The translations under genes and the position numbers were made by a program. 64,000 nt of DNA from Symbiodinium natans (lineage: Eukaryota > Sar > Dinophyceae > Suessiales > Symbiodiniaceae). Numbering within the stretch: position 1 is the stretch's first letter; each line of letters opens with the position of its first letter. Below, piece by piece: positions 55,001 to 61,914 of the stretch. The DNA lies in contig CAJNDS010002185.1 of the NCBI GenBank assembly GCA_905221605.1, forward strand, positions 186,001-250,000, read 5' to 3'. Under the pieces are notes generated by a model. That model ran no database searches, was not told where the DNA came from, and saw nothing but the letters and a program-made list of their open reading frames with translations.

Positions 55001-57620
55001 ACCTGTCCTCAGCAATCTTAGCTGGGGCTGCAGTTTCATTTTCGGGTTCGAAGACATAGTGAAAAGGGTGGTGCTCTTTGGAAAGCGTGACGTTCTTTTC
55101 CTCGATGTGTTGACATCCGAAGTAACGTCCAATCACCTCAGCGGGATCCATGTCTATCACTGTTGCAATAGATTCCCAGCCTTTCTGGATGTTCTTCGTG
55201 GGTCCAGCGAGTTTAAAGTCGTCAACATAAATAACCATTAAGAGCTCCAAATCGGCGTTGTAGAACACGCTCTTCCAGATGTCAGTGAGCACAGGCTCGA
55301 ATCCCACCTTCTTGAGCTCAGTCTCGCAATGACGTTCCCATATCCCCCCTGAATCTGGGTGCCCATAAAGAGCCAACTTCAGGGGAACGACCGGGTCCTT
55401 CATAGACCTCCAGCCTTTTGGCCATCTATTGCGAGGGAGCCTTACCCAAGTTTCAACCCCAGTGAAGAGAGCCTGCGTATACGCCTGTCGTGCATCCGCT
55501 TGCTGAATCGAGAAGCCGGGCTGAGATCCAAAGACATCCAATATTTTGCCCGCCTCCATAGAAGCAGGACTGCTCGACATCTCTGCGAAGAGAGCATGAT
55601 CAGAGTTCTCATCCAAGACCTTGTTGCCCTGAAACACTGACCGACCCTTGTAACGGCGGTTCGGGTCGTTCTCCTTCAACTCAGAACCTTTTAGAGTCCC
55701 GATTTCGAAGATCTTCCCGAAGTGCACTTTCTCATTGGTTTTTCGTGCTCCTGCCGCAACGGAGTCGTACTCTCTCACTCGTTTCTCTACCCAACAACCC
55801 TTATCAACAAGCTTCTTCCACTCTTTGTCGAGGGCAGCCTGCGCTTCGGGACTGGATTCAATCTCCTTCGCAGACAGGATCTTGGCCACGACCGCGTACA
55901 TGTCCTGGGCAATCTCCAGGAGCTTAGACTCGTAGAGGGAACACATTTTCTTTCGGTGGTCCTCGGGTTTCCCATACAACACCGGCATTGCTGGAACGTG
56001 CTTTATCGCCTGGTTGTAGTCCTCGTCGACCTTTGCTTGCTTTGAAGCTTGATGTTCTGCAAGCGCTTTGTGCTTTTCTTCGACGGTCAGCTTGCTCCAT
56101 ACTCTAGCTTGAACGCCCGGAAGCGAGGAAAGCCCTTTTTGCTTGATCAGTCTCTCCCCATCCCAGCGATAGCCATACGGAATGCCGATTCCGTCTTTTG
56201 TTTTGAATGATGGAGTCGCAGGTGCCAGTCTCTCTCGGACTGAGAAGGGCACATCATCTAGAGGATCATATCGTGCAGGATAGACAATGTCGTCCCTTGC
56301 TGACCCTCCTAATGGCCGATCTCCTTCATCGAGCGGCCCCACTCCCCCTTCGAAATCTTCTTCTTCTTGATGCGGGTTTCTTTCTTCAACGGCGTTGTGA
56401 TGTTGATCATCGAGTTCGGGCGGCTTCTGGTTTCCCAGAGCTTCAAGATCCTGTGACAATGGGAACTGGAACTTCCCTTCCAGGAGTTCAAGCCTTTTGG
56501 CCCTGAAAGTCCTGAAGGCGTCATTCTCGATGGCCTCGTTGATTCCCTGCAAAGGAGCAACTAAGTACTCTTCCTTGAAGACGAAGCCAGGCTGGATATG
56601 ATACCCGAGGAAAATTCCTTCAATACCCGTCCCCGCAAACTTTGACCTTTTGGGCTGCTTCTGCTTGGGGTCGGCCCAGTACAAAATCTTAGCCCCAAAG
56701 GGAACAAGGACCCCTTGGAAGTCGCTCCCGAACCTTTGATTCCATGGCACTAAACCGTTGTCAAGACGTTTACTAACGTTCAAAGAAATAGCATGATGTT
56801 GGGATGCAAGTGGCCAGAACTGATCAGGTAAACCAGATTGTACCAAATTGGCACGCGTACCTTCCAAGATCGTTCGTATTTCACGCTCGATCACTGCTTT
56901 GTTCTGATCCACATACTCCCTGGATGTGTTGTGCCTAGCTTGGAGTTGCTTAACCGCGTAGTCGAACTCATGAGCGTTGTCTGAGTAAACAACCTTAACA
57001 TTATCATCGACCTCGAAAAAGTGCAGTAAATCTTCGTAACACTGCTCACCACTTTTGTTGTCGGCCGGGTAAACATAACGGAACTTCGTAAAGACATCCT
57101 TCACAACATGTGCTACAGTTTGTCCTTCGAATCCGTAGTCCTTGGCGTCCTTCGTGATGATGTGGTCGATGGTGATGTGGTCACCGAACCCCTTGCTGTG
57201 CACAGTGCTAGACCCTCCCTTTCTTCTGGCATGCGGAGCATACATTTTGGCTCGTTGACATACCGGACAGAAAAGGTTCTTTGGACGATGACTCAAAAGA
57301 TGCTGCACGGATTCCGCTTCAGCTCTTAGAGACGCCTCGTCCTTCTTCGACTTTGGAATGTGGACCTCAACGTCGCTATCGGGCACATCTTCACCGCCAT
57401 CGGGCATGGTAAAGACAGTGATGGTCATGTTGGTACTTGGTACCCTCAGGTACCTTCCCGTAGACGGCGTCGAGCTCGTCCATGTTGACCTTGTCCTCCA
57501 GCTGCTTCCACTCGCCATCTTTGTATCCCCAGGTGGAACGAATTCGATACTTGGGGTAGCGAGGTGCAGGTGTTCTGAAGGTCTTTGGGTTGTGGGCAAC
57601 CTTGACGTGGGGATCACCAT
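49029..57620 (-). CDS. pol: Pol polyprotein with captured domains (2,863 codons)
   Basis: Domains by residue: CPVC zinc motif with upstream His (about 95-115); integrase with Asp in TIDHI, Asp in VVYSDNAHEF and Glu in VIEREIRTI (about 150-250); reverse transcriptase with the YVDD catalytic motif (798-801); RNase H with FSDADF and SSTESE (about 1130-1200); 2OG/Fe(II) dioxygenase-like (about 1430-1570); SGNH-hydrolase-like (about 1755-1970); Tpt1/KptA-like (about 2200-2420); a CxxC...CxxC zinc ribbon (about 2520-2545); and a W/R/E-rich tail with REW repeats. The first roughly 60 residues after the called Met are probably not real: the protein-like reading there is in another frame (57,391-57,855), and the true pol frame takes over near 57,430. 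It acts in the cytoplasmic particle and at integration. Seven hairpin motifs lie inside the ORF. Confidence 0.93.
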   Translation of the reverse strand: MVIPTSRLPTTQRPSEHLHLATPSIEFVPPGDTKMASGSSWRTRSTWTSSTPSTGRYLRVPSTNMTITVFTMPDGGEDVPDSDVEVHIPKSKKDEASLRAEAESVQHLLSHRPKNLFCPVCQRAKMYAPHARRKGGSSTVHSKGFGDHITIDHIITKDAKDYGFEGQTVAHVVKDVFTKFRYVYPADNKSGEQCYEDLLHFFEVDDNVKVVYSDNAHEFDYAVKQLQARHNTSREYVDQNKAVIEREIRTILEGTRANLVQSGLPDQFWPLASQHHAISLNVSKRLDNGLVPWNQRFGSDFQGVLVPFGAKILYWADPKQKQPKRSKFAGTGIEGIFLGYHIQPGFVFKEEYLVAPLQGINEAIENDAFRTFRAKRLELLEGKFQFPLSQDLEALGNQKPPELDDQHHNAVEERNPHQEEEDFEGGVGPLDEGDRPLGGSARDDIVYPARYDPLDDVPFSVRERLAPATPSFKTKDGIGIPYGYRWDGERLIKQKGLSSLPGVQARVWSKLTVEEKHKALAEHQASKQAKVDEDYNQAIKHVPAMPVLYGKPEDHRKKMCSLYESKLLEIAQDMYAVVAKILSAKEIESSPEAQAALDKEWKKLVDKGCWVEKRVREYDSVAAGARKTNEKVHFGKIFEIGTLKGSELKENDPNRRYKGRSVFQGNKVLDENSDHALFAEMSSSPASMEAGKILDVFGSQPGFSIQQADARQAYTQALFTGVETWVRLPRNRWPKGWRSMKDPVVPLKLALYGHPDSGGIWERHCETELKKVGFEPVLTDIWKSVFYNADLELLMVIYVDDFKLAGPTKNIQKGWESIATVIDMDPAEVIGRYFGCQHIEEKNVTLSKEHHPFHYVFEPENETAAPAKIAEDRWDVIPEVMLAVRHHSYPRKRLYMPTEEDVQMFPTIGPQRYTFQAADGVTEEHQDNMNIARDKCFKQWWTGTTYFDLAARGPEEFGLAVAAARKGKSVRNKAEAKKEVKQNKFVTLSRDQEDKPGSMTKPVTRITYDMKDFLHSCVDRYCELAKVDRSSLKSVSTPFHELRTATPIVNETEKTGRLQPIASKVLMKILFAARMARWDLLRATQSLASRVTKWSPDCDLALHRLVSYINSSIDLTMSGFIGDSIHDCRLWLFSDADFAGEYDSKSTTGCALFLVGPNTYYPINAFSKKQTSITMSSTESEVVSANQGVRAQGLPSLSLWYFLWRGKADREVGPRAEMKSTSNSVVARIDPELDEIRYGTTRPDGMSIADINGLHVQPPKCFQIRHLEDNQATITLLLSGRAGVLRHTDRTQKVSFGWLRQQYEEGHFRLLNVDTSEQVADVFTKPFTERTKWIHALKLIAHTYKSVDPQAGRNSVSKSVPAAPKSVCITTEQLEHVAKLLRRADRYDFEDFEQVAEMMYDNLRMSSSRLRSVVRSGTELAPKYFVFGLWTHGGCFGLTKRTGQMSQLCRYINGFIRKHAPKHFTWTSFVINFMGRAGVHSDKFNLRGSQNWSFGFGPYQGGELWVEDPDQRMDAFTDKDGKTWLGRNLQTCRKPVLLNPHLRHAVQPFTGNRHSLIAYSSGGWTKLGDDDKQLLQDTDFRTPRAQLKHACVCSCASPHDEGGKNCPKTTPETVASVLRASIGNAQTYTTCTSASVEPAVPTLSVLAGSLQVVSSIEALGTMSRLVAHGAGYSCDTGMEGRPLALQGHLNMLVNAGLSVEYLQLQAGKEYDALLKSYEVFPPQTIASLSLNDPEIPTPNLLKLARISNEGLSKLQPTERLRRSRFLLVVTDSVTSLGRQNTKGQWKFSIPEEEIFMAALTLRYTSDKLHMCWGKTLSWLTWQVQEEIQAIRAKYGSECEIDVIVWWSGNEVAGRRGCIPTRLAPGAAYSTSQTSAEDVARKVRRCADALATLAGEPHIGFVRIVGNVDHETYNLHPAYNEFISKMFHEFTSRGLQVQNATSQAMKLSYYDDFHLWDTPENRKQIQDYIYTTALLGDLEREATRYADVLDRLGDLFPYVEVEGGYRMDSAAGREALRLYKEVVESGRKDLKVHKIKAPVPVKISKEDTWWEVPDANTAHEPVAAPAQQDKTIARSEVEYPVVSDVSEIDEVKGEVVQAESEKAEYLPLNEVVLADDGDYRPPLASDGRATSAATRKGKSSGQSEDVYAREMYQDASKTHGGEESQEQDLPMTGYWYNGELHDLEPLPSADLRKYEQRVNFRHGDLKLLSLLLRGHQNDWYGLDFDIAMWTDVDKLLDRFNEATRRKWGVRQLLQVTAQDKKRRFEILGIRHEISNSLNLSLFPVRIRAVTGHSEKVMRIESDEFLARRFLTNENLDVAPQVIYHRTDAKSVELILKSGIKVAGGRKGGRAHAYFSPTTLKDEKYTSGLRSTQPFQIAVNLHEALRDGLVFFENSTRGILTRAVVGPQYILSCVDTNTNKVIYARAGEAQPAATREGEPDTVEQASSSSTVKALASRAVPEDQPKRVKGTVGAFIEAKKARIEAAALESIEEQDEESVDDQTQPAQEVSDTEEAESDSEAPYGSYPCSACQRIVLLGQRFCMTCGENQFPESNKASRQYSSFQQNRRTTLLKLTYNARNEDLLGHLRGIAEKFSKQRGSVSLDALIIRDAKDKFQRARKLKFDSIADRLERDATFFLQMMRNGITVQDACRMDLLVKAVLPDPGRTEEQRLLQAGSNYLSGASRKGMPGKLVYYGDAPMDGLKSAGLIDQFSENPIGMAYGGAFIGFSFYADIATRLSGARTIYSFNGIVEIKHETPEGMIAELQMLAAECIHSAEEQERITAYHAAKNRETAQQRTEAATTTRPSTQSASSRDTAVREAPWHQGQEQWWSDREWREWREWREPASQGWGSSRWSSQRGSQWWSR
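49570..49579 (-). repeat. GNRA hairpin motif, copy 2
   Basis: Sense CCCGAAAGGG with AATGCCG after it. Coded as SRKGMP. Confidence 0.75.
50317..50326 (-). repeat. GNRA hairpin motif, copy 3 (GAGA loop)
   Basis: Sense ACCCGAGAGGGTGAGCCG. The loop changed from GAAA to GAGA and stays GNRA. Coded as TREGEP. Confidence 0.75.
50360..51020 (-). other. Tpt1/KptA RNA 2'-phosphotransferase-like domain
   Basis: In order: LLRGHQNDWYGLDFD (family LRHxPxxxGLxLD), WTDVDKLL (family GWVxVDDLL), DKKRRFEI (family DKxRFxL), VRIRAVTGHS (family IRAxQGHS), VIYHRTDAKSVELILKSGIK (family HGTxxxxxxxIxxxGL) and RAHAYFSP. This is the complete block order of tRNA 2'-phosphotransferase, which removes a splice-junction 2'-phosphate using NAD+. 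The catalytic-type Arg and His positions look retained, but LRH is RGH and HGT is HRT, so activity is uncertain. Confidence 0.82.
51214..51223 (-). repeat. GNRA hairpin motif, copy 4
   Basis: Sense ACCCGAAAGGGTAAGTCG. Coded as TRKGKS. Confidence 0.75.
51939..51950 (-). repeat. Hairpin motif, copy 5 (non-GNRA loop)
   Basis: Sense ACCCTAGCGGGTGAGCCG. Stem and GAGCCG tail are kept; the loop is TAGC. Coded as TLAGEP. Confidence 0.65.
52343..52353 (-). repeat. GNRA hairpin motif, copy 6 (covarying stem)
   Basis: Sense AACCGAAAGGTTGCGCCG. The outer G-C pairs are replaced by A-T pairs, so pairing is kept. It is read in a different codon phase (TERL). Confidence 0.75.
52910..53330 (-). other. 2-oxoglutarate/Fe(II) dioxygenase-like domain in pol
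   Basis: VHSD gives an HxD iron-ligand pair (His 1480, Asp 1482). GPYQGGELWVED is the GGxL strand. RHAVQPFTGNRHSLIAYS supplies the distal His (1544) and the Arg-x-Ser 2-oxoglutarate clamp about ten residues later. This spacing fits 2OG oxygenases. The FGPYQGGEL form and HxD context recall the TET/JBP-type DNA base hydroxylases, but that subgroup is inference. Confidence 0.7.
54721..54730 (-). repeat. GNRA hairpin motif, copy 7
   Basis: Sense GCTGCCCGAAAGGGTAAGTCG-type copy, between reverse transcriptase and RNase H. Coded as AARKGKS. Confidence 0.75.
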
Positions 57621-57855
57621 TCACAGTAACCCATCCAGCCTTCAACAGTTGCTCTTTCTTCATGCCTTCAAGAGGGGGATCCTTGGTTAGGATCTCTGCC
57701 AGCCATGGTGGATGATCTCCCTCGTCCGCCGCAGGTACCGGGACTACACCGTCTGGAGCTCCTGGAAGTGGTCCGGCTGCTGCGGCATGCCCTTTCGGGC
57801 AGCTTATGCGTGAAAATCCTGCTGCAAGGAGCAGGTGGGCGCCATTCGTTCACCT
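57391..57855 (-). CDS. Linker frame between gag and pol
   Basis: Open from just after a TGA near 57,856 to a stop at 57,391. Its protein-like reading includes HPPWLAEILTKDPPLEG, KKEQLLKAGWVTVNGDPH and KYRIRSTWGYKDGEW. It overlaps the end of gag (-1 relative to gag) and the start of the pol frame. Gag and pol share one frame, so this segment needs one shift in and one shift out. It could be programmed shifts, an intron boundary effect, or two compensating indels in this copy or in the assembly. Confidence 0.6.
57790..57799 (-). repeat. GNRA hairpin motif, copy 8, just after the gag stop
   Basis: Sense CCCGAAAGGG, then CATGCCG. It starts 5 nt after the gag TAA, a position where an RNA hairpin could influence readthrough or frameshifting. 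Confidence 0.75.
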
Positions 57856-60800
57856 TCATCGCGATGCGCTACAGCAGCTGGGTGTCCGGAATCATTCCCA
57901 ATACTGCTGAACACTGGAACATTCCCCCGTAGCGTGCAAGTGAGCTTCTGGCCATCGGGCTTCACGAAGTACGGAACTTGCCCTGGAGGCCAGTAAAAAC
58001 CGTACCCTTGCTGCATGCACTTCTTTCCCACAGAGCAAACCGGTGGGGTATCCGGGAGTTCCACGAATTCCAGGCTGCCATTCATTGACGGAACCTCGAC
58101 TTCTGTCCTGGACGATGCCTCCACGATGCCATTGGCCGTGTGAAGGTTGACTGGCGTTGCGTCGACTCTTCTACCGACCCCTTCGAAACACTTTCTCAAG
58201 TCCGAAGAGCTGATAAGGTCCTCTTCACTTCCCGTATCAGCAATGATGTCCAAGCTCTGAAGTTCCTTGCGCGCTGGAGCGGCAGTTCCTGACATTATGT
58301 TTCCTGCTGCACAATGCCGACAAGCGAAATCAGGCTTGCAGCAGCGATGCTTGCATTTTGTCTTTTCACCATGGAGTTCCGAGTACACTGAGGCCTCAAG
58401 ATTTTGTGCGTTGATGACTGCACACTGAAGATCACCAGGGTCGGACATAGGGCAATCAGAATTGGTTTTGAACCTTGCCACACATTTGCGCTTATGGGGA
58501 ACAAATTTCCAACCATCTCCGACGCTTTCAACTGGGTGTATCTCAGGGTGCCTTTCAAAACACACACTCATGTCTTTAGGCTTCAGCTTGAAACTCGTAA
58601 CGCCCGTCCAATTGGGCAGAGGTGCTTGCTTGTCGCACGTTTTCCAATTGTACTGTAACGTTTGCTCTTCGCCGGTTTTCAGCTTCATGGTGATGCTCGC
58701 AACAGACTTGATTCTCCATGCTGGAACGGGGCAGCTTTGGGGAATAAAATAGTTGTTTCTCAGAACAACATGTTCCCTAGACAGCGTGAGTGACTTCTCA
58801 TCAAGACGCCATGTGTCTGCATGCCTACCATCCGGCTCACCCTTTCGGGCGGCTAAGGCGTACACGCAGCAGGCAGCTGCTTTAGCTTCTGTCCTCTTCT
58901 TCCGGCTCGGCCTTCGCTTAGCCGGGGAGGGTGCACGTGCCTTAGCCTTGGCCGGGACAGAGGGCGATGCGGACTTGTCCTTGTGCAAGAACTTGCATTT
59001 GTCCCCATTCCTGCAAGTACCCTTGGCATAAAATACGCATGGGATGTTGGAGGTATCTTTGCTGTTGCTCTTCTCTCTCTCGCGAGAACCTGACTTTGGC
59101 CGGTTGGGAGATCTCTCCCTTGAGGATGCTTTGGGGTCTTTCGTGTGTTCATACTTGCAACGCTCCCCAAACTTACACTTACCCTTCTGAAACAACATGC
59201 AAACCTGCCTACCCTGACGTCCTCTGGATGGCTGTCGTCGCTCCGAAGGAGCGGGCGCCGACGGCTTCGCAGGGGTAGGAGGGGCAGGTGCACCATACTT
59301 TGCGCCATGGGCCTTAGCAATCTTGTCCCTGTTCTTCCTAATTCGTTCTCGTGTGAGGAGATTCTTGATGCTTTCCATGAGGAACTTGTAGGTGTGCTCA
59401 GGGGTCCCCTCACGAGCCCGATCGTAAATGTCGAGATCATACTTCAAACGATGGGACTTGCGAAGCTCACGGAGGAATATGTCTCGCAAAGTGGTTTCGT
59501 CTGGAGGATGCGATAGTCCAGCAATCACTGAATCCCAGTTATGCACGAAGGTAGCGAGGTCATCATTGATCAGTGCCACTTTCAAGAGGTCTTCGACCGA
59601 GTAGAGGGAGCCAACTTCTTCGTTGGTTTTAAAGTAGGCTTCAAACATTAACAGCACTTGCCTACCTCTCACTGCTCTACCACAGGTGGCCTCCGTCTCC
59701 TTGTAGTTGAGTATTTGTCTCGCAAGCTCGCCCTTTGCCACCCTAGACAATGCTGCAAGGATTTTGGTGTCTAGCGTGAGGAATTTCCCTACATCGTTGA
59801 GGCTATCTAGTGACGCACCCTTTGCGTACACCTGCTGAATCCACGCAAATGCTTCATCAGGGTGATCAGATGCTGCTCGAACAGCCTCACGCACTGCCGT
59901 CTTCCACGACCTGTACGTCTCCGCTGAGGGAAAATCCGGAAGTTTCACTGTCTCGGCTTCCTTAGTCTTAGGTTTCGTCTCATCCTTGGTAGCAAAGTCC
60001 TTGAGCGCTTTTGCAATCGCTTCATGCACTTCATTAGGGGCTTGCGAAACAGGAGTAGATGCCCCCAGATTAAACCTCTGGGGCCGTCTCTCAAAGAGAC
60101 CCTTCATGCTCTCTGGAATCTGCAACGGATTTGGCAAATCAGCATGCGTGACATGTGCATTACCGCATGCGGCACCCCCTTGCGGGGGGCTTGCTTCGGC
60201 AGTGTTCAAACCCGGTGGAGGTGCTGAGGCCATGGGAACAGCCTGCTGGTGCTCGGCACCACCTTTCGGCAGGCTGGATGACGCTGTAGCGGTTGCCTTA
60301 GCCTCATCAAGTTCAACCATCAAACGCTGGTTCGACTCAGCCAACTCCTGAATCAAGACATCACATGCACTCTCTTCTTCATGCATGGCATATGTGAACA
60401 TGTTTTCTTCATACTGCATTTGCTCTCTAAATTCGTTGCCTAAGAATTCCAGCTGGGTTTCCCTGTTTTGATCGTACACAACCCTGAGGTTAGCAAGGGA
60501 AAATTCACTCTGTTCGAGATGGGTCCTGAGGCGAGTTTCCGATTCGAGAACCATGTTACCTCGTGCCTCAAGCTCGAGATTGTGCATCCTGAGTGTGTGT
60601 GCGTCCTGTGCGGCTTGGTCAAGCTCCGCCGTTCGACCTCTTAGTGCTGCCTTGGTCTCCAGTAGTTGTTGTTGTAGCTCACGAACCACAAAGTCCATGC
60701 GGTCACTGATGACTTCAATCCGTGCACGATGTTGGGCATCAGCGTGTTGCTCGAGTTCTCCCATTTCTGCACGGGCCTGTCTTGTAGCCATGTCCAGGAT

Positions 60801-60974
60801 TTCCGCATGTCTGCGTTCGGCTTCGATACGAACTCGCTCTGCATCCTCGTTTTGTTGCACGATGATCAGCTGCTGCTGTACACGGTACTGGTTGAACTGT
60901 TGGTAGTTGGTTGTTGCAGTCTGATCATGTTGCGCATTGGGATCAATGGTCCCATCTTGCAGCTGCAGAGCCAT
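57804..60974 (-). CDS. gag: Gag-like protein with CCCH fingers and protease motif (1,056 codons)
   Basis: Residues about 30-230 are strongly charged and heptad-like (Q/E/R/L rich), a likely coiled coil for particle assembly. Two CCCH fingers follow: CMLFQKGKCKFGERCKYEH (592-610) and CVFYAKGTCRNGDKCKFLH (646-664), both C-x7-C-x5-C-x3-H, replacing the usual CCHC knuckle in RNA binding. A Cys/His cluster (CKHRCCKPDFACRHC, about 880) precedes an aspartic protease motif IIADTGSEED with catalytic-type Asp 913. The start is the first ATG, only 26 nt from the LTR. Three hairpin motifs lie inside. It ends at TAA; the protein-like reading continues in the linker frame. Confidence 0.9.
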   Translation of the reverse strand: MALQLQDGTIDPNAQHDQTATTNYQQFNQYRVQQQLIIVQQNEDAERVRIEAERRHAEILDMATRQARAEMGELEQHADAQHRARIEVISDRMDFVVRELQQQLLETKAALRGRTAELDQAAQDAHTLRMHNLELEARGNMVLESETRLRTHLEQSEFSLANLRVVYDQNRETQLEFLGNEFREQMQYEENMFTYAMHEEESACDVLIQELAESNQRLMVELDEAKATATASSSLPKGGAEHQQAVPMASAPPPGLNTAEASPPQGGAACGNAHVTHADLPNPLQIPESMKGLFERRPQRFNLGASTPVSQAPNEVHEAIAKALKDFATKDETKPKTKEAETVKLPDFPSAETYRSWKTAVREAVRAASDHPDEAFAWIQQVYAKGASLDSLNDVGKFLTLDTKILAALSRVAKGELARQILNYKETEATCGRAVRGRQVLLMFEAYFKTNEEVGSLYSVEDLLKVALINDDLATFVHNWDSVIAGLSHPPDETTLRDIFLRELRKSHRLKYDLDIYDRAREGTPEHTYKFLMESIKNLLTRERIRKNRDKIAKAHGAKYGAPAPPTPAKPSAPAPSERRQPSRGRQGRQVCMLFQKGKCKFGERCKYEHTKDPKASSRERSPNRPKSGSREREKSNSKDTSNIPCVFYAKGTCRNGDKCKFLHKDKSASPSVPAKAKARAPSPAKRRPSRKKRTEAKAAACCVYALAARKGEPDGRHADTWRLDEKSLTLSREHVVLRNNYFIPQSCPVPAWRIKSVASITMKLKTGEEQTLQYNWKTCDKQAPLPNWTGVTSFKLKPKDMSVCFERHPEIHPVESVGDGWKFVPHKRKCVARFKTNSDCPMSDPGDLQCAVINAQNLEASVYSELHGEKTKCKHRCCKPDFACRHCAAGNIMSGTAAPARKELQSLDIIADTGSEEDLISSSDLRKCFEGVGRRVDATPVNLHTANGIVEASSRTEVEVPSMNGSLEFVELPDTPPVCSVGKKCMQQGYGFYWPPGQVPYFVKPDGQKLTCTLRGNVPVFSSIGNDSGHPAAVAHRDEGERMAPTCSLQQDFHA
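58840..58849 (-). repeat. GNRA hairpin motif, copy 9
   Basis: Sense GCCCGAAAGGGTGAGCCG. Coded as ARKGEP in gag. Confidence 0.75.
60175..60188 (-). repeat. GNRA hairpin motif, copy 10 (GCAA loop)
   Basis: Sense CCCCCGCAAGGGGGTGCCG. Longer stem with a GCAA loop. Read in a different codon phase (PPQGGA). Confidence 0.75.
60261..60271 (-). repeat. GNRA hairpin motif, copy 11
   Basis: Sense GCCGAAAGGTGGTGCCG. Coded as LPKGGA. Confidence 0.7.
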
Positions 60975-60984
60975 CGTGTGAGAC

Positions 60985-61000
60985 TCTACGGCTGATAACC
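60985..61000 (-). other. Probable primer binding site region
   Basis: Directly after the 5' LTR the sense strand reads GGTTATCAGCCG. It partly resembles the TGGTATCAGAGC site used by many Ty1/copia elements with initiator tRNA-Met, but not exactly. Confidence 0.4.
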
Positions 61001-61143
61001 TGAAGTTTTCAGGTCAGCACATGAGGGAACATATAAACCGTTAAGTACGCCTCTTTTTATCGGCAACTTGAGCCACAGTCGAGGGTAAAGCGATGGTATG
61101 CACAGCTCGCAAAAGGAGTGTAATTCCTCCATGAAAAACTACA
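61001..61143 (-). repeat. 5' LTR
   Basis: Identical to the 3' LTR. It should contain the promoter and the polyadenylation signal in only 143 bp. No TATA box is evident. Confidence 0.95.
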
Positions 61144-61193
61144 TTTTTTAGGCCCCAACCAAAAGGGAAAAAGGGTACCACTGGGCTACCCAG
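61144..61193. mobile_element. Right half of the MITE split by the retrotransposon
   Basis: T run, then GGCCCCAACCAAAAGGG, ending CCACTGGGCTACCCAGG. It completes the half at 48,695-48,738. Confidence 0.8.
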
Positions 61194-61914
61194 GCCTAAC
61201 ACTCCCCCAGCCGGCACCCTAAACCCTAAACCCTGAGCCCTAAACCTTGAAGCCCCTGTAACTTGAAATTATTTAAAAAAATCCAAAACAAAAACTCCTC
61301 GAAACCCTAAACCTTACACCCTAGACCTCAAACTTGGGGCGATGCCGGGAGCGGCTGAGCGGCGGAGAGGGTCCTGGTTGCCTCAGGGGGGGGCGGGGGG
61401 GGGGGGGGGGGGGGGGGTAGTAGGGGGTAGTAGGGGGTAGTGCGTGGTAAAGGGTTTTAGGGTTGAGCTTCCTGTTTCTTCTGGTTGCTGCGAGTCTTCT
61501 TGATCTTTTTGGGCGCGTTTGGGGCTTAGGGTCGAGAGAGGGATTGGGGGTGGCACGGGAGTTTTTGTGCGCGTGGTGCTTGGCCCACAAGGGCATAAGG
61601 CCGCCTGCCCCTGGAGCCCTAAGCACACACCCCGGGGCCCAACATATCACAGTCCGGTTCCTAGGCGCACGTATCAAGCTCTGCCCCGGCTTGGGCATGG
61701 GTATCGCAGCTGACCAGGATGCGCAGTAAACCACGAAGCCATAAACCCCTCAAGCGCCCTAACAAGACCTTGTAGGCCGTTCTTCATACGCATTCGCGCT
61801 ATACCTCCCACCCCTTTTCAATCCCCCCCCAAAGCCTAAACCCCTACCCAACACGAGCCAAGAGGGGAAAACCCCAAACCCTGAACTTAAACCCCCAAAA
61901 ACCTAAATACCTCC

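Larger units (their letters stand above)
48739..61143 (-). mobile_element. Complete Ty1/copia-type LTR retrotransposon
   Basis: 12,405 bp with two identical 143-bp LTRs in direct orientation, TG...CA ends, and T-run flanks that fit a short target duplication (TTTTT). Minus-strand order: 5' LTR (61,001-61,143), gag with CCCH fingers and an aspartic protease motif, then integrase, reverse transcriptase and RNase H. Integrase before reverse transcriptase is the Ty1/copia order. Three extra enzyme-like domains follow RNase H. A G-rich polypurine tract precedes the 3' LTR (48,739-48,881). Identical LTRs and very long open frames indicate a recent insertion. The gag-to-pol link passes through a third frame. 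Confidence 0.95.
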
